Assembly (NCBI GenBank): GCA_025716855.1
Contig: JAIXMQ010000115.1
Span: 1 to 55,253, forward strand
DNA from: Pilaira anomala
Lineage: Eukaryota; Mucoromycota; Mucoromycetes; Mucorales; Mucoraceae
Reading direction: 5' to 3'
DNA length: 55,253 nucleotides
The notes under the pieces: generated by a model
Databases searched by the model: none
What the model saw: the letters and a program-made list of their open reading frames with translations, nothing else
What the model was told of the DNA's origin: nothing
In this document: positions 33,119 through 45,702 of the stretch, one piece after another
Layout of the letters: each line of letters starts with the position of its first letter
Numbering within the stretch: position 1 is the first letter of the stretch
Program-made: the position numbers and the translations under genes

Positions 33119-33324
33119 AATACTTGTGGAGAAAACAATTCTTGGTTGTACCTGAAATGCACTCTAATAACTGTGTTGATTATGTGCGTTAATATATTTT
33201 CACTGATACAAGATATAAGAAAAAAACCCCACGTATTGTTACCTTTCCTTTTTTTTTCAATTACAAATTGAGTGGCAAAAAAACTACCTTTTCTTATAAA
33301 TAGTTCCTTCATTTTTGTAATCAA

Positions 33325-34960
33325 ATAAATTATAAGTTAGATTTACCAGAAACTTCAAATGAATCAGTTATGTTTTCCTAATATTATCTCTGATGTTTTG
33401 ATCTGTCAGGTCCATTTTGTATATATTACATTTCCGCTTTGACCATCTGAATTCACGCTTGATAATTCGTTGTCTGTTTTATATTATGATTATATTCTTT
33501 TATTTGTATTGAAAATTATTGCGCTTCCTATGTAAACTCTCATTAAAAAACTGATTATTATCCCCCTGTTATTTTTTAACGACGTCGATAATTCTTTTTC
33601 GAGTCTATCTGTATCCACTACTTTTTCATCTAATACTATATTTAAGTCTTTTTAATGAAACTAATAAAAAAAAAAAAAAAAGCCTGTGTATGCATCTAGC
33701 GTCTGAACAAAAATAAGGTCAATAACAATCAAATGAGTGGTTAATGGGAATTTAGTGACAATCAACATTTCATCAGGTATTGTAATATAAGACTCGATGT
33801 TTTTAATTTTAGGATTATTTACATAAAAATCGTGGGCAAAAAAACGTAGTGCACAAAACATCATTCCTAAAAAACTTCACTCATTTTATTTTTTGGGATC
33901 TTCAGTTTCTACTGCAAGGAACAAAATTATTGTATTATCTTACAAAAACAAACTATTGTGATATCCAAAAGTTTAGATATGCTCAATTTTATTTCTCTTT
34001 TTTTTTCTTCGTGTAAGCTGAGAAGGTTTGAAATTATTAAAAAGAAACGAACAAACCTAATATTTTCTTTAGTTAATCTGATATACATACTTGCTGCTGC
34101 TTTTTCTAACTTTTGCAAATTTATGTTAGAATAGAAATGAGCTAGAGTTACACACTTTTTTTTTTATTCATTAGCATGAAAAGTAACCTCAGGACTTATG
34201 GATCTCGTATGGTTACATAAATAGCCTACAATTAAACATATTGAGTAACCTCTGAATGGTATCATGCAGAGCAATAGTTTGGTCCCACAATGTTAGAAGC
34301 AATTTCTTGACTGTTATGCAATTGATGATCATGCGAGTATACTTCTTTCTTAAGTTTGTTACTATATACATTTTTTATCTGGAGTAGATACATACGTTCC
34401 ATGTGAAACTATTGCTTTGTATCACCATTGCAAATTTGTCTTCAGTTGAAATATTAATAAGTGTGTTCAGTGTTACACTACTACATACACCACACGAACA
34501 TATACTTGTTCTTGCATATTTTTGCAAAATGAGTACAAGCGGGCTGCTTGTTTCAGCACACATGCCCAGTGCCTTTTATCTTACTGTGTAACTAACTGTG
34601 ATAATGTCATTACATGTTGCATTTGAATGCGACTATATATTTGCATAATAATAAGCATGCACATCATGTCGATGTTATTGATCAGTATTTTAGGTGAGAG
34701 TTTTTCTTCTATACTTGGTTTACCAGAAATTAATAATTTAAATCAATAAAAGCGTTATAATGTAACCTCAGCTCTACTACAACCTTTTCCATCAGATGAT
34801 TCTTGTAAAATTAAAGCACGACATGTATCAATTAAATAAACTACACGTGTCTTTGTGAGAAGATAAAACCAACTATTGCGTTTTTGAGCTACTTGGTATT
34901 GACAGCAACAAATCTAATAGTAATTGGAATAAAAGTGTAAAGTCTTTTTTAGGTAGAACA
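33325..34960. other. Intergenic region without recognised gene
   Basis: Short open frames (for example 33661-33864 minus and 34403-34591 plus) have no supportive motifs or splice partners. The right part is presumably the upstream region of the HsbA-like gene. Confidence 0.5.
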
Positions 34961-34962
34961 AG

Positions 34963-34983
34963 CCAATAAAATTTATATATAAA
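34963..34983 (+). promoter_or_regulatory. CCAAT and TATA elements of the HsbA-like gene
   Basis: CCAAT at 34963-34967 and TTTATATATAAA at 34972-34983 lie 64-84 nt upstream of ATG 35047. This is a good core promoter arrangement for a highly expressed secreted protein. Confidence 0.6.
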
Positions 34984-35046
34984 CCTGGTCGAATACTTCA
35001 ATTTTCAAAATATCTATCTACTACTCTTCAGATAACAGTTACTAAT

Positions 35047-35762
35047 ATGCGTGCCTTCTTTATTCTTTTCATTGCTGCTGCCTTTGCTTTCTCTGGTAAA
35101 AAATAAAAAAAAAACTATTCATATTAGATAGATTATGTAATTAGATATTGATTTATTATTGTTCCTGTTACTTTCATTAGCCAATGCTGCCACCATTCAA
35201 AAGCGTGCTATTTCTGATACCGTTCAACTCTGTATCAATGACATTAACGCTGTTGGCGCTAAGCTCGATATTGTTGCCAATGCTGTAAGTTTTAGTTTAG
35301 GTTTTGTATCTAAAAAGTGCATTTATATTAATATTCGAAATATAGGTTAATAGCTTTACCTCTGCTGCTGGTTACCCTGGTGCTACGGCTATCCATCAAT
35401 TAGAGCAAGCCCTTGAGGTAGAGCTTAAGAAGGCTGGTGTTGATTGTTGTGTTGATACTCATACTATCACTCTTGAAGAAGCCGATGCTGTTCTTTCCAC
35501 TGTCAGTAACCTCATTCCTCAAATCACAGGTACTTTGGGAGCTATTGAAGTCAAGAAACCCCAATTTGATGCAATTCTTTTGGCTACTACCATTGTCAAG
35601 AACGACATTAAAAACTTGGATACTCAAACTCGTACTTTAAACACATGTTTAATTAATAAGACTCCTCTTGATCCTCCCTCTTACTTGCAAACTGCCAACT
35701 CCTATGCTTCTCAAATCAACGCTGCTTTTGTTTCTGCTAAGAGTAAATATGGTGTCGTCTAA
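35047..35762 (+). CDS. hsbA: Hydrophobic surface-binding protein A (HsbA) family secreted protein
   Basis: Three exons, 35047-35095, 35181-35284 and 35346-35762; 189 residues. Residues 1-19 are a signal peptide (ending SANA), followed by IQKR, a likely Kex2-type cleavage site. The rest is an all-helical HsbA/cell-wall mannoprotein-like domain with regularly spaced leucines and two consecutive cysteines (VDCCVD) plus NTCL near the end. HsbA proteins coat hydrophobic surfaces and recruit cutinase or esterase in Aspergillus; other relatives bind lipids. Introns have GTAAAA and GTAAGT donors and TTAG/ATAG acceptors. A strong TATA box lies upstream. Confidence 0.85.
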
Positions 35763-35789
35763 ATGTTCTTGTCAATTGTCTATAATTGA

Positions 35790-35823
<34 letters not shown>

Positions 35824-36192
35824 AACCAAATACACAAAAATGTAGTTCTACTATTCTTTTCTGCTAACTTGAGACTAGCCTAAAACTTGTTTATTTATTG
35901 ATAATAAAAACTAGCTTGTCTATAAAGATGAATTTTTTGTTACGTTAAATAGTTTAGAGTGAAAATTTATTTCTTGCCTTCAATCGTGGCTTTTAATTCA
36001 CTTCCATTTTATTTTACTACAAGAATCTCAATCATTAATATTGTTTCTTAAAATCAACCAATAAATAAAGAATTATAAAGAACCTGTATGAAACCTGTCA
36101 TGGATTAATCCTGTGTTATACCTCTTACAATAAGATGGGTAACACCAACATTTTTTTCTACATACCTAAACCAAGTTTACCTGCATGTATAT

Positions 36193-37056
36193 ACCGTCAG
36201 CTTTAATCTACTAATAGTGGTATATCTTGGTCTTCGCCATTAAAACGGTTCATGCCCCGGAATGCCTCAGCCTACCTTGTGCCTTCGACTTCCAATTCCT
36301 CTAATACCAAATCAACTTTTGCAGCCACAGGATCTGAATGGGTGCCTAGCTGTGACCATTGGATGCTTCGTGTTAATTCCTTCAAAGTACTCCCCATTCG
36401 TCGTATTTCTAATGGTTTATTCCAGTTATATGTACAACTCCAACGTCATAAAAAGAAACTGGGTTACTTGAAGGCGGTAAAATCCCTGTCCCGTACGATA
36501 TCCTTAGTAACTATCTTTCTCCTGACCTCTGGGAATTCTTTTGGTCTCTCTCTCTCTGCCTCACAAGGTGGTCACCATTTGGTGGCGGTTACTTCAAAAT
36601 AAAATTGGCTTTCAAGCAACTTTATTCCGGTGGAATTCTCAATTATGGTCTTCTTCACTGTTGTGTCAAATATGCAAGTCTGAGTCCGAGACCATACAAC
36701 ACCTCTTTGTCTCGTGCTTTCACAAGTGGTCCTTTTGGGAATCTCAACTGGCAGCCTTACAGCTAACTGCTAAGTTCCCAACTCCAGAGTCAGTTTGGCT
36801 TTCCATTTATTCATTACACGATGAGACTGGTGAGTTAATCGATGAGGCTGTCCTACTTTCTTTAGGAATCGTATTAGAAATCGTCTGGCACCACCACTGG
36901 ATGTGGATCTTGACAACACGTCTTGGTCCAACGTTCTAGCTGACTCTTTATATAATTATTCTCTTTCCCACTATCCCACTACGGCTGCTAATTCTCATGA
37001 ACTTATAGACACTATCTAATAATTTCATTATTTTAATAAAAGCATGTGAATTAATA

Positions 37057-37102
<46 letters not shown>
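36193..37102 (+). mobile_element. 5'-truncated non-LTR (LINE) retrotransposon fragment with poly(A)
   Basis: The plus strand encodes the C-terminal end of a LINE reverse-transcriptase polyprotein: LPHKVVTIWWRLLQNKIGF, then the zf-RVT-type CQICKSESETIQHLFVSC at about 36664-36717. A frameshift in a (CT)n run near 36540-36560 separates this from the upstream part (WVPSCDHWMLRV, LWEFFW). The copy ends in about 44 A residues after AATAAAAG. CATGTATAT occurs at 36184-36192 and again at 37108-37116, a candidate target-site duplication, although five bases intervene on the right. The copy is inactive. Confidence 0.72.
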
Positions 37103-37104
<2 letters not shown>

Positions 37105-37683
37105 ATACATGTATATTTATGGAGTTCAAGTATGTTTAAAATTCCGCTTAAAGGGACAACTTCATATGTGATCTTGATATCATAAATAAACCAGCTACAC
37201 AAATCTTTTCCCATGTCTACAAATCAAGTAACATTTTTTTGTCTGAAATGATTCAAATATGTTTAAGTAAGATTAATATACTTCATATTTTTACAATCAA
37301 GGCAATATAATAAGTATTAGTGATGTACTCTATAAAAAACCTGCTTTATATAACAAAAGTCTTAGCCTATATGTACACTGCTTTCTGTAATTTTTTTTAT
37401 GCGAGGGTCAATTTCTTAAAAAACACTCTCAAATTTTACTATGTTTTATAAAAGATTTTTATTTAGGTACAAAAAAGTACAGGTGTGTAAAATACATAAT
37501 CTCGCACGATATTGAATCTAAGTTTGGATAATATTATTATTGATTATATATAGTAGTAAAGTGGTGATATGAAAGATAACTAGCTTTTTATGTTATAATG
37601 AATTGTAGCTATCAATATATATTTAATACATACCTACAGTGGGCAAGCCCAACCAATTAATATTTTTTTTTTTTTTTTTTTTA

Positions 37684-37800
37684 CACCAAACCGTGCAGAA
37701 GCAGAGGGTTTTTTTTTAAAGTAACAACTGATATGGTAACCATAACAAATGATAGTAAAAAGCATAAACAAAAGAAGCAGAACGCAATGCCTTCTTTTTC
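37684..37800 (-). pseudogene. Degenerate third copy of exon 1 of the TP-repeat gene family
   Basis: The plus-strand text (CCGTGCAGAAGCAGAGGGTTT, then AACTGATATGGTAACCATAAC, then GCAGAACGCAATGCCTTC) is a diverged version of the inverted 54.4-54.5 kb exon 1. Frames are interrupted. It abuts the intact copy at 37857 and has the opposite orientation to it. Confidence 0.5.
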
Positions 37801-37856
37801 TGTAATTTCATACTTCAAATTAGCTGTATGTTGATTGTATGTACATGTTTAAAATA

Positions 37857-39507
37857 ATAATTAGATATAGGAAAAAAAAGATACGAAAAAAATATTGACG
37901 TTTTATACATTTGATTTGAAGAACTAGAAGAAGATTTCTGTAACTATGCTTTATTTATGATGTCAAGATAAAGTGAAGTCTTTTTTGTTTTCGTTTACAT
38001 ATTGAATGTATGTACACAGCCCCTCCTTTTTCAAATTCAGTATGGGCATTTCTCTAAAAGCGCCGTCTGGTTTCAAATTCAGATTGAGTTTTTCCCTTCA
38101 CACACCCCCTAAAAACGAAAAGGTTGTTACGCAACTAATCTTTAAGATGGTTCTAGGTGTGATGGCATAAGACCCGATTAAGATTTCAAAAAAAAACAAG
38201 AAAGGGAATACTTCAAGTAATGCTGATAAGATATGCAAATTATCTACTTTTTATTGAATTCCGTCGCATGATTTTGATGTGATATATTTTCAAGCGAGTT
38301 GAACTAAAAATTACTCCCTAATCTGAGAGCCAATAGAATTAGAATAGATAGAGGAAATACCGGGACCCGAATACGATAAAGCATAAACAACCAAAGAAAA
38401 GAAAAATATAAAAAGAAGCAATATCTTTTTCCTCTTTTCTCTATCGATTCTCCTTATATTAAAATGAGCCATTTACTGCTATTTTCTCTTGGTACGTACA
38501 ACAGCATCATCTCAGAAAAAGAACGCACTGCGTTCTTTTTGCTACAAGCATTCTTCTTAATCCTCGTGGCTTATGATAACCACGTGGATTGTTTAATCCG
38601 TAAAACCCTCTGCTGTGGCAAGGTTTGTTTAAATAAAACTCAAAACCAAGAGTTGTTAAAAGGTAATATATATTTATACGTTTTTATATATTAACACAAA
38701 AAAACTAAACTATATCTAGTAGTAGTAGTAGTAGTAGAAGAAGAGAAAGAAGAAGAAGAAGAAGGACCACTTGTGGTTATTAAAGAGCATCTCGCTGAAA
38801 AGCGGGATGCTTTTGTTCAATTATGTAACACGGCTCCTGGTGGTTTGGAGGAACACCCTTTCCTCAGGGTGTTGTTAAAAACAATAGAAGATTCGGAGAA
38901 GGAGGTCTTGGCGCAAGCCGAGGCCTCTGGATCCAGTTTTGTTACAACAACAACACCAACACCAAAACCAAAACCAAAACCAACACCAACACCAACACCA
39001 ACACCAACACCAACGCCAACACCAACAGCAACACCAACACCAACAGCAAATAACAACAACAACAAAAAGAACAAGAAAAAGAACAAAAAGAACAAGAAAA
39101 AAACAAAAAAAAATAAATAAATTTACATATTGTTAAAAACCCAATTATTCTATCTTTTTTTTTTTCTTTTTTAATTTTGCTGATAATCTTCTCTCACATT
39201 GGAACTAGTGAGCGCCTATTAGACAATGATTTACTTGGTTGTACATACTAATAAAGCAAAAGACTAATGCAATAATATACCAAAGGATGATAGCTATTCA
39301 TATTATTTAAAGAGGATTATATATAAAAACTTGTTTGTGATACATATATCTATTTCTTTTTTCCCTTTTCACTGGCATCTCTCTCTCTCTCTTTTTTTTT
39401 TTTTTTTTTTTTTTTTTGACATATGCAGCAGAATTTGACAGATATTATATGCACATGATCAAAAAAAAATGAGTGCACGGACTATGTATGTAAATTTGTG
39501 TGTACTC
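37857..39507 (+). repeat. Inverted duplication, left arm (partner 53559-55181)
   Basis: About 1.65 kb including promoter, two-exon gene and 3' region recurs inverted at the right end. Identity is high over exon 2 and the promoter, and lower in exon 1 and the intron. The 3' flank holds a T~27 run where the partner has an A35 run. Confidence 0.9.
38464..39120 (+). CDS. Threonine/proline-repeat protein, left paralog
   Basis: Two exons, 38464-38662 and 38720-39120; 199 residues. The N-terminal part has a hydrophobic segment (FFLLQAFFLILVAY, about 25-38) followed by a cysteine-rich patch (LCCGKVCLN). Exon 2 opens with a valine run encoded by a TAG-microsatellite acceptor, then an acidic run, then the conserved block IKEHLAEKRDAFVQLCNTAP and LEEHPFLRVLLKTIEDSEKE. 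It ends in (TP)n/(KP)n hexanucleotide repeats, an asparagine run and a lysine-rich tail. No known domain was recognised. It could be a membrane-anchored or signal-anchored protein with a flexible tail. The conserved block is nearly unchanged in the inverted paralog, which suggests recent duplication or selection. Confidence 0.6.
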
Positions 39508-39832
39508 CCAATATCTTTTTCTATTACTTTTCAATATTCCCAAATAAAGTACAACACATTTGAACCATTTTTCGTTTAAAGCCAAAATTTGTCTCTTTAT
39601 ATTTTTATCCATGCTCTCTTACAGTAGCTCTTTATCGTTACCTTATTCATAAATGCTTACTACGTTTTTCATAAATAAAAGGAATATAAACCGCATTAAT
39701 TATATACAGCTAAGTTACATGTGTCATCAGAATTTAAAAAAAAAAAACGGGGAATCATATGTTTTATTTATATAACAAAATATTAATTTTCGGGTATTAT
39801 TTACAACAGGTATTAAAAACAAGTAAGCTGAA

Positions 39833-41246
39833 TTACTTTTTGCTGCGAGTGGAAAATTTTTTTGTAGTCTTTTTAGCTGCAGCCTTCTTTATTTTCTTAA
39901 CAACCTTCTCAGGTTTTCTTCTTCCTCGACTTTAGGTTCTTCAATTAACCCTCTTTTGTAAGCTTTTCTTATAATTGTGTCAATAAAAGGAAAGTAGTCA
40001 AATTTTTGTCGTTCCACATTAGAAGTAGAAGTAAATCGAGTATCTTCAATGTGTCTAATGTTATTGCTATAAAAGTTTTGTTTCTCTTTTAATTGTTCCA
40101 GATGAATTTTTAAAGATTTAAAGTCTTTGAGTTCAACGTCTTTCCAAGCAGTTGCTACAAATGGTAATCCTTCAATTTCTTTAGGTTCGTTTTGTTCAAT
40201 TTGTGTGAGGTGTGTTATTACTACAAATCGAGTCTAGTGAATGAATATTTGCATTTAAGACATTGGTATCAGTAACAATCTTGTCGTAATTATCATGACG
40301 TATAGCCATTAAAGAAAAATCAAATCCATTTCTAGAAAGAAAAAAGTAAATATAAAAATGCAGTTTGATTTGTATATTGGTAATACTTACAAAGCATCCA
40401 TACGATTTTGAATTAAAGCTTCAGTTTGTTTCAACCACTCCTCTTGCTTGCATTTACGGATTTTGTAAGGTCGAGCTTTTAAACCATCTAATTCCCAGAT
40501 GAAACCATTTTTATAAATGTAAGCAATGTAGTGATATTCCTTTTCGTACTCATCAGTGAATACACCATTTTGTTGTTCAGATGATCCAGCTGAGACTTTA
40601 CGGATATTTACATTATCAGCTTTATGATTTGCACTATTTGAAATAATGTCATCAGCATATTTATACATGCTTACATCTATTTAACTTACGGTGAATATGA
40701 GTTATGAATGCGTCTGATTTCTTCTGAATTACCCAAGCAAAGACCACGATTCTAGTTTTACATTTTTAGTCATATGTTCATCATGATATTAAAAAAGATA
40801 AAACTTACTACAGATGAGAATCCTTTGGTAAACTCACTAAAGTTATTAATGATCTCGCCTTTTTCTTTTATCTCAGAGTTTATCACAATATTCATCAATG
40901 CTAAAGTACCACAAGCATTTGTAACCACCTAGAAAGTGAAGTCAGTATAAAAGAATTATTATACCAAAAATGCAAAGGCTTACTTGAGAAGTAAAGACTA
41001 TCTCATCTTCATCAGGATCTTCATTTTCCCATTCTTTAGGCAAAGGCTCATCTTGGTATTCAGAGACAAAAATTATGCCATGAACGAGACTTTGACAAGA
41101 AAGAAAAAAAAAAAGTTAATAAAATACTCTTTGGTCATGGACCTGATTTGTAATAAGTTATCCATCATCGTCTTTAAGGTCAGTAAAATCAATTGCGAAC
41201 AATTCCTCTGCTTTCGTGTCTTTTACACCATACTCTTTTAACATAT
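39833..41246 (-). pseudogene. UCHL5: Decayed UCHL5/UCH37 (BAP1-family) deubiquitinase gene
   Basis: Exon-like blocks on the minus strand match the ubiquitin C-terminal hydrolase family in order: DMLKEYGVKDTKAEELFAI, LVHGIIFVSEYQDE, TSQVVTNACGTLALMNI (catalytic Gln and Cys), GLCLGNSEEIRRIHNSY, KEYHYIAYI (His), WELDGL (Asp) and a UCH37-like C-terminal ULD (FDYFPFIDTIIRKA) with a basic tail. The first exon (the CLIESDPG region) is missing. One-base frameshifts occur near 41170, near 40205 and near 39918. One intron has shrunk to about 20 nt. The catalytic residues persist, so decay is recent. UCH37 normally works at the proteasome or INO80. Confidence 0.75.
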
Positions 41247-41361
41247 CTGTCAACGCGTAATAGAAGCGTTTAGTTACCAAGAAATATATAAAAGAATAAA
41301 ACAAATCGTTTACCTCACTATTTACATTTTGAAAAAGTATATATATATATATATATATACA

Positions 41362-41428
41362 TGTAGTCAGTAGAAGGGCACGAACCGACAAAAAGAAAAA
41401 GCGTTGGGAAATTTGACAAAAAAACTTC
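41362..41428. repeat. 66-bp inverted repeat, left arm (partner 51700-51765)
   Basis: GTCAGTAGAAGGGCACGAA, then AAAAAGCGTTGGGAAATTTG, ending ACAAAAAAACT. The reverse complement at 51700-51765 differs at only about two to three positions. The left flank is a (TA)n tract that meets the broken 5' end of the UCHL5 relic. Confidence 0.85.
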
Positions 41429-42149
41429 TGTCCCGAAGAACCAGTACTTGTCTAGCGTTCCTGCGTTTTTTTTATACAATTATCCATACGTATTTTTTTT
41501 CCTTATATACCCCTCTAAAATTTTACTATAGACAAGTTGTGGGTTTTATGGACCTTATTTTTTCGGTTTTTTTTATGTCTGAATTTCTCAATAAAAATGT
41601 TTCCAGCGTTTTGAGCAGTGTTTATTTAATGCAAATTCAATGGCACAAAAGCACAAAATCTTGTAGGAAAGTGGATCGTAGCGAATAGAAAGGTCCACTT
41701 TCACAGTATCCTCTTGGTGTAACTAAAATACAAAAACAACACTTCTTTGTCTGTACCCGTGTAACCTAAATCGAAGAAGACACTACTACTACACCTAAAA
41801 TATTTCTTTTATTAACGCGACCAAGTATCAAATCGCTTTATTGAGAACTATGAGGAACACTTTTTTATATCAAGTAGCACTGTGTACAGTACCGACAAAC
41901 CAAATTTTTTTAGTATGACTAATAATTAGATATTAAAATTGGATTCCGTTTTTGTAAATATATATATTATATATATTCTTCCTTGCTGTATTCACGTCAA
42001 ATAGCACTATATTTTCAGCCCTTGTATCCAGGCCTATTCTTCTACGGTCAAACACAGATGAAAATAGCTTCAGAAAAATGGGGCAGATGGAGTTATAAAC
42101 GTAGGTTAATTTAAGAGATGATGACTATATCTGATAAGAAGGTTATTTA

Positions 42150-43360
42150 TTGACAATTAACTATATGCCAGGATGCTACTACTCTCAGAAAACAAAAAAC
42201 CCATTAATTCAGTTTGAAGAAGTACTAGAAAATATCCAATTAAGCAATAAAAAATTAGTATCGGCTCAACAATCAAAATACATTGAGGCTTTTATGTTGA
42301 TTTATTTTACTTATACGAATGAGCTAGTAATAGTCAATGGACCACTCGAATTAGCAACAAAAAGATCCAACGAAGAAAACAAATATTGGAATTTTACTCT
42401 CGATTGAAAAGAAATTACTGGAGTCTAGTATGGGCACCAAAGATGATTTGAAAAAGATTGTATATAAAAGCGGTTGGGTAGGGATGTATGACAAGTACAG
42501 CAAGTTAAGAATTGAAATGCAAAGTGAAAGGTTGTTGTCGGTTATACAGAAACAGTACATAAGCTGAAATTTCAAATCAAATTTTGGGTCCTATTAGCTC
42601 ACTTATATGAAAATTATGTGCAGCTCACCTTAAAACAAATGGACACTGAAGATAAAATGCAGGAAGCTATTACTTTAGAAGGCGAAATCATTTCCACTCA
42701 ATATATATATGATTCGTTGTGTAATAGTATGTGGAATAAGCTGGCTAAAAATACTAGTGTAATTCAAGTGCGCCAAGATCATAATGAAAATGGCGAATAT
42801 CTATTTCGCAGGGAAACATTAACGTCTTACAACACACTTTAGAGAATTTATATTTTAAAAGGTAGGTTTTAAATGACTATTGTTATATTGTTTAAAATAA
42901 TAACTCTATTCTCTTTTATTATATAGATATTAAAAAAAAAACGTCCTACAACTCGATGATAAAGAAACAATAAAGTTAGGTAGAACATGTAATTGTGTAG
43001 TGTCTTTATCAGTTAGAGATATCATAAATATTTTATTTAAGCCATTTCTATGAGATATGGCCTCTGTTGTATCAACATCATTGGTAAATAAGGAGCTTTT
43101 GGGACTGTATAATAACATAGAATATGAATTAATGTGATGCATTTCACCGAAAACAGACAACTTCGACTTATTCTTGCGAGTTTACTGGAAAAAGGGATTG
43201 GTATCTCTAACGAAATATAAAACGTTGAACCATATACTTTGGTCGTACCAGAAATGCCTGATCAGCTTTTACAACCGGCTACTATTTACCAGCAATCAAT
43301 GTATCATAAAAACTTCCAATTTGGAGACATACAGTAGGGATATCAGAACATTGTGAATGT
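42150..43360 (+). pseudogene. Probable Hsp70-like (actin-like ATPase) gene relic
   Basis: Stop-interrupted plus-strand frames read like one protein: VLENIQLSNKKLV..., then IVYKSGWVGMYDKYSK with LRIEMQSERLLSVIQK, then AITLEGEIISTQYIYDS, then GRTCNCVVSLSVRDIINIL and MASVVSTSLVNKELLGL. The KSG-(W/L)-V/I...RLL-S segment aligns with KSGLISKTDRNDRLL of the 52.8-kb relic. Hsp70-like proteins of the HSPA12 type are expanded in Mucoromycota. Several stops and frameshifts exclude function. The family assignment of this copy is tentative. Confidence 0.35.
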
Positions 43361-44019
43361 TCTGCGATACTGAAATCTCAATATAAGCAACACAATCACG
43401 CAATAGAGTACATGCCTGACAATTAAAAAAAATGGTGATGAAAACAAATAGGCAAATTCCTGCTTAGTGCTTGGTTATATAAAAATTGACGACGTGCTTT
43501 AAACTTAGTCGCATATAAAAAAATAAAATCCGCTGTTACACCTAGTTTTACTTAATTACATTACCCTTATTAATGACAATGATGCTCTTAATAATGATGT
43601 TCTTTTATAAGTCTCCTTAGTAAAGTCGTCTTTTTTTCTTCTTTTCTTTTTTACATAGAAAAAAGTTTTATGTTTCATCAAGTTTGTATGTTTTGAAAAT
43701 TATAGAGGTGCTTTAAAGTTAAATTTTCAATGATTTGAAGAAATTTTTTATTTTTTTAGGTCAAGGTCAAGTAAATGTGTTTTAAAACATGAAAAAAGGC
43801 GCAAGTATTTATATAAAGTTTTTAGTCCCGTGATGTCGAAATTAAAGTTTCCGATCTTATTGGCTAGGAGCTCTCTCAATTGGATTAGTTATCTCTTCTG
43901 AATCAACTTCATGGGTTAAATACAAAATATTTCAAATAATCAAAAATTAGAACACTATTTTGTTTCTGTTGGTTTGTTTCTACTTTTACCTGGCAAGTAA
44001 AGGCTGAGTCCGTATAACT

Positions 44020-44057
<38 letters not shown>

Positions 44058-45657
44058 TCTCATGAATTGATAAAGAACAGTCTTCATTATCTGAGTCAAT
44101 AGTTATCAAAAGAAGATATCTTACTCAGTTAACAAGCAAGCCTACCTTAATAAAAAAAGATTTTTATTTAGTAATTAGTTACTAGTTGTAATCATACCCA
44201 CTATGTATCATGTACTCATTTTAATAATTGTGAAGCAGCATGTGGATATGCTTCTACTTTTCGTCGAATTTCCCAAAAAGTAAAAATAATAAAAATTCAT
44301 ATATTTAGCTTGCTGCATTAGCTGATAAAGGCGATGTTTTTTTGTAAAAAGGTATGTTTTTTTTGTCACTTGTATTGATGTTTGGTGTTAAGAAAGAGAT
44401 ACAGATTTATGCATATTTTAAATCCCAACAAATTTTGGGTGCCACACATGACCGCAAACAGGATTATTTTAGCATTTTTTTTTCCCTTTTTCTTTTTTCT
44501 TTTTTCCTTTTCTTCTTCAAATAAAACATACACATTCTTTAAAACTACCTCTTTGATGACATACAAGATATTGTATCAAGAAATGAACAACTTTGAAATG
44601 TGCATAATAAATAATATTAGTGGTAAGACATATAACTTTATTACGGGAAAAAGTAGCTAACTGTCTGATATATTCCCACGTGTTCTTAAGAATGATTCCA
44701 TACTTATTTTACTTTAAGTCCTTGCGTATAAAATGACTATTTCTTCCTTGGTTGCTAAGCTTTTGTCTTGATATTGCTTAGTCGGTCTAATACAACGGTT
44801 GTTACCATGGGGAGAATGTTTGAATCAAGATGACTCTATTTTACGTGTAAGAGATCTTCGTCTGGTTGATACTGTTTGGTTTGTAAAATGTTAGTATAGT
44901 CTATACGTAGTTTAATTGAAAGATTCAGTACTGGCTATCGAAAACAGCTTTTGACCACGAATAACCGATTCCATTATTTGCTGACTTGCTTCTTAACTGA
45001 CTCGCAGTACAATATGGGCACCGTAGTCGGGATAGTAGTGCCATTAGTAGAGATGTTCCATCCATCTGAGGTGGCTTCGTTTCGTTGGGAGGAGATAGCT
45101 GGGAAATGGTTTTTTAATTTTACAAAGGTATATATTATCTTTCTTGCTCATCATGATGTATTCGTCAAACGTCTCTTTTTATTTACTGTGGTATGGCTAC
45201 TATTTGATATGTAATCGCTTTCTTTTTAATCTGGCAACATGGTCTTGACTACTACTCTTATATGTTCTTTGAAGTAATCCTTGTTCTTAACAGAAACAAA
45301 GCAAAAAACAAGAAACAAAACAAGAAACAAGAAAACAAGAAAACAAAAAATCAAATAAAACTACTATAACAGCTCTGGCTAATCCGGAAAGCATCTTTTA
45401 CACATCTCTTCATTTACTCGCCTAAGATAAAGTACTTGCAAGATTGTATACTTTTTAATTCCCCAGCCTTCTTCATATCAAAATTACTTTTCAATTCATA
45501 TTTGACTCTATCCTTACACAGACATAATTAGAGGTTCATCTTCCCTGAAGCACCTTTCAATTCTGGTCAAGTCGTTGCTACTATTATCTTCATCAATTTA
45601 ATCTATCTACACTACACGTTTATCTTGAATTAGTTTAAAATCAGCTCTAAATACCTT

Positions 45658-45702
<45 letters not shown>

